Shown here: one piece after another, positions 1 to 5,030 of the stretch
Position numbering within the stretch: the first letter of the stretch is position 1
How the letters are laid out: every line of letters starts with the position of its first letter
Source: Armatimonadaceae bacterium
Lineage (GTDB): Bacteria > Armatimonadota > Armatimonadia > Armatimonadales > Armatimonadaceae
Length of the DNA: 5,929 nt
Assembly: GCA_030446525.1 (NCBI GenBank)
Contig: JAUJNC010000226.1
Location: 1-5,929 of the forward strand
Reading direction: 5' to 3'
Position numbers and translations under genes: made by a program
The notes under the pieces: generated by a model
The model's database searches: none
The model's input: the letters and a program-made list of their open reading frames with translations, nothing else
What the model was told of the DNA's origin: nothing

Positions 1-140
1 CCGCTTTTTCGTCGCACGTCGCAATAATGCTCGCCGAGACGCGGCAGCAATTCGAGCAGACGTGAGTTAAAGCCGCGAACGCGGTTGCTCGTCTGTCCCT
101 TCAAATCGCCGAGTTCGAGCCGTGCGGCGACAATCGGCTT
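1..140 (-). CDS. cphA: Cyanophycin synthetase N-terminal domain fragment, open at both ends
   Basis: Reading down the minus strand from 140, there are 46 codons without a stop, and the frame is still open at the window edge. The peptide starts KPIVAARLELGDLKG and continues TSNRVRGFNSRLLELLPRLG, then EHYC. From memory of the family this matches the N-terminal domain of cyanophycin synthetase, where a (K)xxIVxRLDLGxL stretch is followed by a PSNxIPGF...LLPxLxEHxC block and then GGF; the last two bases (GG) would begin that glycine. CphA makes the Arg/Asp storage polymer cyanophycin from ATP, aspartate and arginine in the cytoplasm. Roughly the first 20 residues of the family are absent: in this frame a TGA precedes the first codon, and the sequence beyond it belongs to the choice-of-anchor gene. 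No start codon or ribosome-binding site is therefore present. Recognition is by recall, not alignment. Confidence 0.68.
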
Positions 141-1233
141 TCACGACGCGCAGACCGCTGGCGTAGTTCGCCTCGTACGCCAAACCGTCCTTGATGTAGA
201 GGTTGTGGTCGGTCGTACGGACGGGCCCCGTGTAGAACCCTTTGTACTGCGGACGGTTCAGATCGGACACGTCCCAGATGTGGGTCCGGGTGTTGGTGGC
301 GAAACGAGATTCATCCAGCTCGTCGTCCATCAGGAAGTAGCGCTGATCTTCCGTAAGCCAGCCCTGGTGCGAATACGCCGCTTGCGGGTAGCCGGTCCGC
401 GACAACATGGCCGGCGACGCCTTGTCCGTGACGTCAAGGATGGTGAGCGTGTCTTCGTTGGAGCAGAACGCCACCTCTCTCCCCACGTACCCGGTGTCCG
501 GCCCCTGGTAGTTCACGACCTGGGTGTCGTGCGTGTAGCCGTCGCCGCTGAAGCCGCCGGCGAAAACGAGGCTGAGGGGGTCCTGGAGGTCGACGATGTG
601 TGGCCCGCCGCGGAACGTGTTCGAGCTCACGGCGTAGGCGTGGCCGCTGTCCGTGTTAATGGCGAGGTTGTGCGCGTTGCCGAAGCCGGTGTAACGGGCC
701 GTCGCTGTGAAGGTCGTCGGCGCGGTGACGTCGCGCAGGAGGGTCAGATCGAATACCTGCATCCCGTGGGACCGGTTGAGAAAACCATCGGCGACGATGT
801 AGGCATGGTTCTGGTAGACCTTGATGTCCCGCCAGGCTTCGTTTCCGCTCCCCGCCCCGGGCAGGTCGCCCAGATACACGGGAGACGCCGGGTCGCTGAT
901 GTCGATTAAAGACGTGCCGTTGGTGCGCCCGAAGAGGGCGTACTCCTTGCCGGTCAGGGGATCGGTCCAGCCCCAGCAGTCGTTCCCCAGGACGCCCCGC
1001 CCCTCGCCGCCGATCTCGCTCAGGGGCATGTGCGCCAACAGGACGACGTTTTGCGAGGCGAACTGGCCGGCGCTGAAGCGCCCCGTCGGGGGCTCGGCGA
1101 TCCCCGCGCCGTGCGTGTTGCAGTCGCTGCAGCCACACGGGTCGCACTCGCAGGGTTCCACGCAGGCGAGCGCGACGGGGGCGATGGCCAGGAGACATAG
1201 GGCCGTCAATAAAGCCCTGCAATGAACGAACAT
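67..1233 (-). CDS. Choice-of-anchor B / LVIVD-repeat secreted protein, C-terminus lost at a junction
   Basis: An exported protein of unknown biochemical role. The start is ATG at 1233 with AGGAGG at 1240-1245, six bases away. Residues 1-23 form a signal peptide ending ALA; then six cysteines fall within C24-C38. The body matches the choice-of-anchor B family: WGWTDPLTGKEYALFGRTNG at 87-106, then beta-propeller-like LVIVD repeats (LIDISDPASPVYLGDLP, near 109-125; VDLQDPLSLVFAGGF; ILDVTDKASPAML; IWDVSDLNRPQYKGF). Conserved histidine motifs are YTHDTQVV (H235), YSHQGW (H289) and DHNLYIKDG (H343). Homology runs to about V364 (base 142). The next 24 residues, rich in arginine, are a wrong-frame reading of cphA sequence. 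Family members normally carry some 50-60 further residues and may end in a sorting tail, so the product is truncated. It lies 114 bases downstream of the ASCH gene on the same strand. I see no promoter in that gap. Confidence 0.8.
   Translation of the reverse strand: MFVHCRALLTALCLLAIAPVALACVEPCECDPCGCSDCNTHGAGIAEPPTGRFSAGQFASQNVVLLAHMPLSEIGGEGRGVLGNDCWGWTDPLTGKEYALFGRTNGTSLIDISDPASPVYLGDLPGAGSGNEAWRDIKVYQNHAYIVADGFLNRSHGMQVFDLTLLRDVTAPTTFTATARYTGFGNAHNLAINTDSGHAYAVSSNTFRGGPHIVDLQDPLSLVFAGGFSGDGYTHDTQVVNYQGPDTGYVGREVAFCSNEDTLTILDVTDKASPAMLSRTGYPQAAYSHQGWLTEDQRYFLMDDELDESRFATNTRTHIWDVSDLNRPQYKGFYTGPVRTTDHNLYIKDGLAYEANYASGLRVVKADCRRTARTRRFEGTDEQPRSRL
136..148 (-). other. Junction between choice-of-anchor B and cphA coding sequence
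   Basis: Minus-strand homology to choice-of-anchor B stops after GLRVV (base 142). Homology to cyanophycin synthetase begins at KPIV (base 140) in another frame. Both genes run in the same direction, and essentially no intergenic sequence separates the two matches. The point could be a deletion endpoint, a recombination joint or an assembly chimera. Confidence 0.6.
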
Positions 1234-1324
1234 CCGATTCCTCCTGCACGCGGCTTGCGGTGTCAGCGCCGCCGGCTTTGGGGCACCGGACGCGCGGGAA
1301 GATCCTGGACCCGCATCATCTACG

Positions 1325-1342
1325 CGATGCCGCCTCGCATCG
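1325..1342 (-). terminator. Weak stem-loop just after the ASCH gene
   Basis: CGATGC pairs with GCATCG around a six-base loop, five bases past the ASCH stop codon on the minus strand. There is no U-run after it, so it would be a poor intrinsic terminator. It may be an mRNA 3' stabilising stem or simply chance in G+C-rich DNA. Confidence 0.25.
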
Positions 1343-1347
1343 GCGGA

Positions 1348-1713
1348 TCAGACGCCTTCCATACCGTATTCGTCGACCGGTGAGAAGTAGATGATAGTCA
1401 CGAGGTCGCCGGCGGTCACGTTGCGGTCGTAGACGCGTGACAGCAGGTGGAGCACGTCGTCGAGCGTGCGGAACTCGGGGTTCTCCCGCTGGATGTCCCG
1501 GGGCGAAAGGTCGCCGGCCGCCTTCACCTCCACGGCGTCGAGGATCGCGGTGAAGAGCTTGTGGTGCCGCCCGAAGCGCTGGCCGAGTGTCACCCAGACC
1601 AGCTGCCCGGTCTGATACTTGTCCGACTTATCTCCCAGACGGATCGTGGCGGACTTGCGCCCCTTTTTGAGCGCGTCGCCGTACAGGTCGTTGTAGAAGT
1701 TCAGTGCGAACAT
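1348..1713 (-). CDS. ASCH-domain (PUA-like) small protein
   Basis: A cytoplasmic protein of 121 residues that resembles a complete ASCH domain, a PUA-like beta-barrel fold proposed to bind RNA or modified nucleotides; no specific substrate can be read. It opens MFALNFYNDLYGDALKKGRK and continues SATIRLGDKSDKY. This is the typical ALxFY...LxxGxKxxTIRLG signature near residues 3-25, followed by QTGQLVWVT (barrel strand), LSPRDIQRENPEF (helix), and a final strand LVTIIYFSPVDE. I chose ATG 1713 over the in-frame ATG at 1782. The family match begins there, and the 1782 codon overlaps a TATAAT box, so a transcript from that box could not contain it. A purine-rich AGGGGG lies 11 bases upstream of 1713, which is a rather long spacing. 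The longer form would be 144 residues. The gene diverges from the SDR gene and precedes the choice-of-anchor gene. Confidence 0.78.
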   Translation of the reverse strand: MFALNFYNDLYGDALKKGRKSATIRLGDKSDKYQTGQLVWVTLGQRFGRHHKLFTAILDAVEVKAAGDLSPRDIQRENPEFRTLDDVLHLLSRVYDRNVTAGDLVTIIYFSPVDEYGMEGV

Positions 1714-1780
1714 GCCTGTGAAAGCCCCCTGGTGGTGTTTGTCGGCGCCATCGCGGAGCCGCCGTGCCGCTTCCGCGTCC

Positions 1781-1786
1781 ATTATA
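1781..1786 (-). promoter_or_regulatory. Candidate -10 box for the ASCH gene
   Basis: The minus strand reads TATAAT at 1786-1781, directly followed by G, so the hexamer overlaps the upstream candidate start ATG at 1782. The -35 position (about 1804-1809) reads TGGTGC, a poor match. The box is exact but the promoter as a whole is weak. Confidence 0.35.
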
Positions 1787-1843
1787 CACCAGTGTCCCCG
1801 TATGCACCAGCACCCTCCTCTGCGGGAAAAAGCCGGGTGGCTC

Positions 1844-1873
1844 TTGACAATTTAGATTTTGCTAAAGTATATT
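1844..1873 (+). promoter_or_regulatory. Sigma-70 promoter of the SDR gene
   Basis: A perfect TTGACA (1844-1849) and TATATT (1868-1873) are separated by 18 bases, in a locally A+T-rich patch. Transcription would start near 1880, leaving a leader of about 27 bases before the ATG at 1907. Confidence 0.75.
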
Positions 1874-1906
1874 GACGACAGCCGTGGGGCGAAGTAGGAG
1901 AGAGAC

Positions 1907-2902
1907 ATGAAGCTGTTAATTCTCGGCGGTACGATCTTCGTCGGGCGACATCTGGTGGATGCGGCGCTCGCGCGGGGGCACGAGGTCACCCTCTTTAACC
2001 GCGGGCAGCACAACCCCGATCTGTACCCGGACGTGGAAAAGCTGCGCGGGGATCGCAAAGACGACCTGCGGGCGCTGCGCGGGCGCCGCTGGGACGCGGT
2101 CATCGACACCTGCGGCTACGTGCCCCGCGTCGTGCGGGCGTCCGCCGAGCTGCTGGCCGATGCCGTGGGACACTACACCTTTATCTCCAGCATCTCCGTT
2201 TATGCCGACCTGAGCGTGCCCGGCCTGGACGAGGGCGGCGCCGTGGGAACGCTGGCCGACGAGACGGTGGAAGAGGTCACGGGGGAAACGTACGGGCCGC
2301 TGAAGGTGTTGTGCGAGTGGGCGGCGGAGCGGGCCCTGCCCGGCCGGGTGCTCACCATCCGGCCCGGCCTGATCGTCGGCCCGCACGACCCCACGGACCG
2401 CTTCACCTACTGGCCCCACCGCGTGGCGCGCGGCGGCGAGGTGCTGGCGCCCGGCAGCCCCGAGGCGCGCGTGCAGTTCATCGACGCGCGCGACCTGGCC
2501 CAATGGAGCGTGCGTGTGGTCGAGTCGGGACACACCGGCGTCTACAACGCCACCGGCCCGGACTACCCGCTTACCATGGGGCGGCTGCTGGCCGAGTGCG
2601 AGGCGGTGAGCGGCAGGGACGCCGGCTTCACCTGGGTGGACGAAGGCTTCCTGCTCGAGCGCGAGGTCGCGCCCTGGAGTGACCTGCCGCTGTGGATACC
2701 CGCCAAAAAGGAGACCGCCGGCTTCGCCGCCGTCGACTGCGGCAAGGCGATCGCCGCGGGCCTGACGTTCCGCCCGCTGTCCGACACGGTGCGCGACACG
2801 CTCGCCTGGGATGCCGCGCGCCCGGCGGACCGGGAATGGCGCGCCGGCCTCCGACCGGAGCGGGAATCAGAGCTGCTTGGGGCCTGGCACGGTCGGGATT
2901 GA
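1907..2902 (+). CDS. NAD-dependent epimerase/dehydratase (extended/atypical SDR)
   Basis: A 331-residue cytoplasmic oxidoreductase-fold protein, probably acting on a sugar-nucleotide-like or other small substrate; the reaction cannot be assigned. The start is ATG 1907 with AGGAG at 1896-1900, six bases away. The N-terminus MKLLILGGTIFVGRHL carries the Rossmann motif GGTxFxGR (residues 7-14), and FNRG (30-33) ends the second strand at the position that helps choose the cofactor. WDAVIDTCGY (62-71) and FISSISVYAD (92-101) are the typical core strands, with candidate active-site serines at 94-97. YGPLK (129-133) is the YxxxK catalytic pair. IRPGLIVGPHDPTDRF (151-166) and VQFIDARDLA (189-198) are hallmarks of this group, which also contains the chloroplast CSP41-like proteins. 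No SDR hallmark is missing and the length is normal. The gene has its own promoter and appears monocistronic; the next gene, a tRNA, is convergent. Confidence 0.9.
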   Translation: MKLLILGGTIFVGRHLVDAALARGHEVTLFNRGQHNPDLYPDVEKLRGDRKDDLRALRGRRWDAVIDTCGYVPRVVRASAELLADAVGHYTFISSISVYADLSVPGLDEGGAVGTLADETVEEVTGETYGPLKVLCEWAAERALPGRVLTIRPGLIVGPHDPTDRFTYWPHRVARGGEVLAPGSPEARVQFIDARDLAQWSVRVVESGHTGVYNATGPDYPLTMGRLLAECEAVSGRDAGFTWVDEGFLLEREVAPWSDLPLWIPAKKETAGFAAVDCGKAIAAGLTFRPLSDTVRDTLAWDAARPADREWRAGLRPERESELLGAWHGRD

Positions 2903-2944
2903 CGGCGGGTAAAAAGGCAGGCGAAAAGCGGCAAGTGGGGGAAG

Positions 2945-3035
2945 CGGAGTGAGTGGGATTCGAACCCACGAGCCGGGTTTCGCCCGACTACACGATTTCC
3001 AGTCGTGCTCCTTCGACCAGCTCGGACATCACTCC
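2945..3035 (-). tRNA. tRNA-Ser (anticodon GGA)
   Basis: The minus strand folds as a class II tRNA of 91 bases. The acceptor stem is GGAGTGA/TCACTCC, perfect over seven pairs, with G as the discriminator base. The anticodon arm is CACGA-CTGGAAA-TCGTG with anticodon GGA, which reads UCC and UCU serine codons. A long variable arm contains CGGG...CCCG, and the T arm is GTGGG-TTCGAAT-CCCAC. The 3' CCA is not encoded (the gene is followed by CTTCC), so it would be added after transcription. The gene has its own promoter, 11 bases upstream of the mature 5' end. Confidence 0.95.
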
Positions 3036-3046
3036 GCGCACTCGTC

Positions 3047-3075
3047 ATTATAGCGCAGGGGCCAGGCGCTGTCAA
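3047..3075 (-). promoter_or_regulatory. Consensus sigma-70 promoter of tRNA-Ser
   Basis: On the minus strand, TTGACA (3075-3070) and TATAAT (3052-3047) are both exact and separated by the ideal 17 bases. Transcription would begin near 3040, a few bases before the mature tRNA. A match this perfect fits a strongly expressed stable RNA. Confidence 0.88.
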
Positions 3076-3122
3076 GGCACGCGCGCCCTCTGATGGGGGT
3101 GTTCATCCCTCTGGACTTCACG

Positions 3123-3137
3123 GGCAGGAAGCCTGCC
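3123..3137. repeat. Short perfect inverted repeat between the divergent promoters
   Basis: GGCAGG and CCTGCC form a perfect six-base inverted repeat with a three-base centre. It sits about 21 bases upstream of the -35 box of the metal-operon promoter. It could be a regulator site or chance. Confidence 0.25.
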
Positions 3138-3158
3138 ACGCCGTACATTTCGTGCCGC

Positions 3159-3188
3159 TTGACAAGTTGTTTCTGCGGCTGCTAAAAT
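3159..3188 (+). promoter_or_regulatory. Sigma-70 promoter of the porin/metal-binding protein unit
   Basis: TTGACA (3159-3164, exact) and TAAAAT (3183-3188, one mismatch) are separated by 18 bases. Transcription would start near 3195, diverging from tRNA-Ser. It is the only clear promoter upstream of the porin and the binding protein. Confidence 0.75.
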
Positions 3189-3193
3189 GTAAA

Positions 3194-3218
3194 CCACTTG
3201 CTATAACACAGGAAGTGG
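3194..3218. promoter_or_regulatory. Imperfect 25-base palindrome over the transcription start and first ribosome-binding site
   Basis: CCACTT (3194-3199) and AAGTGG (3213-3218) are perfect arms. With further matches inside, 9 of 12 arm positions are symmetrical. The element lies just after the -10 box and contains the AGGAAG ribosome-binding sequence (3210-3215) for GTG 3220. As DNA it could be a repressor operator; as RNA its stem would hide that ribosome-binding site. It does not resemble the Zur or Fur boxes I know. Confidence 0.35.
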
Positions 3219-3219
3219 C

Positions 3220-3783
3220 GTGCCGACGCGCCGCCCTGTGCTTATCATCATGCTCACCGGAATTCGTCCAGACCGGCGGCGCCGTTTCGCGGCGCTCGTG
3301 GCGCTGTTTTTTGCGGTGCTGGCGCTCGCCGCCGCTGCGCCGCACCATCACGCCGCGCCCGTCCCCGGGGCGGCCGCCGCCGCGGCCGTCGTGGCGGCTC
3401 CCTTTTCGGGCGCGGCCGCCGCCGGCCCGCGCGGGGACTGGCTGACGCGTCCGAGCCTGCCGGCGCCGAGGGTGTCCAGTGCGATCGTTCCGGCGCGGTG
3501 CGCCCGGGCGGCCCGCGCGGCTCTTCCCGCCGCGCGCTGCGCGCGCCCGGCCCCGCGCCTTGTCCCCGCGCCCCGCCCTTCTAGTTTCCCCCGTCGCCGT
3601 CCCCGGCGACCGTTTTTCCTGACACCTGCTTTTTCCATCGCCTGCGTCAAGCCCGCCGGACTGCTCGGGCGCCCTGAGGCACACGCCTCCGGTTCGTTCG
3701 GCCGGAGTCTGCGCGCCGGCACGCATTGCCGTGCGGGGCGCCCCCGCACCCGCGGGGAGACCCGCCAGGAGCTGAATAAACCC
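3220..3783 (+). other. Long leader or upstream reading frame before the porin, with a signal-peptide-like start and His cluster
   Basis: These 564 bases lie between the promoter and the likely porin start and stay in frame with the porin. GTG 3220 has AGGAAG four bases upstream. The reading begins MPTRRPVLIIMLTG, then a basic RRRR and a hydrophobic segment (FAALVALFFAVLALAAAAP), then HHH at residues 43-45 and alanine-rich sequence. To about base 3470 the third codon positions are strongly G/C, as in real genes here. After that the composition turns to Arg/Pro/Ala with mixed third positions and looks non-coding. The segment may thus be a small exported His-containing protein whose end is obscured (possible frameshift: the other two frames stop near 3582 and 3620), an N-terminal extension of the porin, or an untranslated leader. 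I recognise no family. Confidence 0.4.
3676..3765 (+). promoter_or_regulatory. Candidate structured RNA just upstream of the porin start
   Basis: Nearly every base here can join a stem. GAGGC/GCCTC (3676-3689) overlaps and competes with CTCCGG/CCGGAG (3687-3707). GCACG/CGTGC (3719-3734) competes with the eight-pair GTGCGGGG/CCCCGCAC (3731-3749). GCGGG-GAGA-CCCGC (3752-3765), closed by a GNRA-type tetraloop, ends one base before the AGGAG ribosome-binding site at 3767-3771. Competing stems beside a ribosome-binding site suit a regulatory leader, but G+C-rich DNA gives many such stems by chance. Confidence 0.3.
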
Positions 3784-5010
3784 GTGATACCACTGTCCCG
3801 TTCGTTCCTTGCCGTTACCGCCGTGCTGCTGCTCGGCGGCCTGACCCTCCTTCCCTGCCGGGCGCAGGAGGGAGCACCCCCGCCACCGCCGCCGGAGGAG
3901 GTTGGCCCGCCGCCTGCGCCCGCTCCGCCCGCGCCACCGGACGCGCCGCCCGTCCCCGCCGAGCCCGGCCCGGCGGGGGGAGGGCGCAGCCTGCTGCTGC
4001 CGGACATCTCACTCGTCAGCAACCTGTTGGGCCACCTTTCCAGCGACGAGCGCGACCAGGAGCGCGACAGGCTGCGGCTGGACGAGGCCGAGCTGGGTAT
4101 CCAGAGCTACGTCTATCCCGGCATCCGGGCGGACGCCTTCTTCGTCTTCGGGGACGGCGAGGCGGTCGTCGAGGAGGGGTTTTTGACGGTCGAAAACGTC
4201 GGGCTGGGCGGCCTGCCGCTCGCCGCCACGGTCGGCCGCCGCAAGGTACCCTTCGGGCGCGTAAACCAGCTCCACCCGCACTCGTGGCTGTACACGGTCC
4301 AGCCCTACGCGCTTTCCAACCTCGTGTCGGGCGAAAGCCTGACCGGTGACGGCGGCTACCTGTCTTACCTGCTGCCCACGCCTTTCTTCGCGCAGGTGGA
4401 GGCCGGGTTCTGGAGCCTGTCCGAATCCCCCGAGGACTTCGATGCCCAGGTGGACCCCTCGGCGGACATCGTGACGTCGCCGGGCGCGGGCTTCGCGGAC
4501 AGGTTCCTGACGCTGCGCCTGTGGACGGCGGCCCCGGCGCTGGGCGGCGACGTCGAGCTGGGCGGCTCCCTCGCGCGGGGCCGAGGCGTGGAGTACGGCA
4601 GCGACAGTGCGGGACCGACCGTGCGCCCGACCATCCAGCTCTCGGCGCTCGATCTGACCTACCGGCGCGGCGGGCGCGGCGCCTCGCGCTTCCTGCTGCG
4701 CTCGGAGTACGTGCGGCATCGGCAGGAGGACGGCGATTTCCGCCGGACATCCGACGGCTACTACGTGCTGGCGGACCAGCGGTTCGGCCGCTACACGTCC
4801 CTCGCGGCGCGCTACGACTGGAGCGAGTTCCCGTTCGCGCCGGATTTGCACGAATCGGCGGTTTCCTTGATCGGCACGCGCCAGCTGACGGAGCAGACGT
4901 ATCTGCGTCTTCAGCTTATCCGGGGCGATCGCCCCGGGAAGGAAGGTTTCAACGAGGTGTGGTTTCAGTGGGTGTGGGGCGTCGGCCCGCACACCCACAA
5001 CCTGGAGTAG
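3784..5010 (+). CDS. Porin-like outer-membrane beta-barrel protein of a metal-uptake operon
   Basis: A predicted outer-membrane protein of 408 residues, probably passing metal ion or metal complex into the periplasm. I chose GTG 3784: it starts a clear signal peptide (SRSFLAVTAVLLLGGLTLL, then CRA cut before Q28), and AGGAG lies at 3767-3771, though the 12-base spacing is long. The frame extends in phase to GTG 3220, so a 596-residue form is possible. A proline-rich linker holds 19 prolines between residues 32 and 63. From LLPDISLVSNLLGHLSSD (about 71-88) the protein shows alternating strands typical of barrels: LGIQSYVYPGIRADAFFVFG, TVGRRKVPFGRVNQLHPHSW and YTSLAARYDWSEFPF. It closes with LTEQTYLRLQLIRGDRPGK, an aromatic strand and PHTHNLE. 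I recognise this as an unnamed porin-like family seen beside zinc-type ABC systems, from recall. The metal-binding gene follows after 20 bases, consistent with one operon. Confidence 0.72.
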   Translation: MIPLSRSFLAVTAVLLLGGLTLLPCRAQEGAPPPPPPEEVGPPPAPAPPAPPDAPPVPAEPGPAGGGRSLLLPDISLVSNLLGHLSSDERDQERDRLRLDEAELGIQSYVYPGIRADAFFVFGDGEAVVEEGFLTVENVGLGGLPLAATVGRRKVPFGRVNQLHPHSWLYTVQPYALSNLVSGESLTGDGGYLSYLLPTPFFAQVEAGFWSLSESPEDFDAQVDPSADIVTSPGAGFADRFLTLRLWTAAPALGGDVELGGSLARGRGVEYGSDSAGPTVRPTIQLSALDLTYRRGGRGASRFLLRSEYVRHRQEDGDFRRTSDGYYVLADQRFGRYTSLAARYDWSEFPFAPDLHESAVSLIGTRQLTEQTYLRLQLIRGDRPGKEGFNEVWFQWVWGVGPHTHNLE

Positions 5011-5030
5011 GCATTTTACAAGGAAACACC

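Noticed and set aside
85..909. Long plus-strand open frame of 274 codons opposite the choice-of-anchor gene
   Set aside because: It is antisense to a gene with clear family motifs, crosses the CphA junction region, and is Val/Arg/Gly-rich as expected for a mirror frame in G+C-rich DNA.
1628..1813. Minus-strand frame with AGGAGG (1814-1819) well placed for a GTG at 1807
   Set aside because: It overlaps the ASCH gene out of frame and its product is a low-information Arg/Pro-rich shadow. The ribosome-binding-like sequence also lies upstream of the candidate ASCH -10 box, so it may not be transcribed.
2903..2944. Bidirectional terminator between the convergent SDR gene and tRNA-Ser
   Set aside because: An A-run (about 2911-2915) gives a T-run for the minus strand, but I could not find a convincing stem next to it.
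3165..3219. Zur or Fur box at the metal-operon promoter
   Set aside because: No TGATAATxATTATCA-like or other known metal-regulator consensus is present; only the unfamiliar CCACTT/AAGTGG palindrome is seen.
3655..3770. Possible cobalamin riboswitch (GCCCCCGCA and GGGGAGACCCGCC resemble conserved blocks, the latter like a B12 box)
   Set aside because: The GGGAA/GGTG core and the ACTG-type blocks are absent, and only a few bases separate the two look-alike pieces where dozens are required. Running Infernal with RF00174 would settle it.
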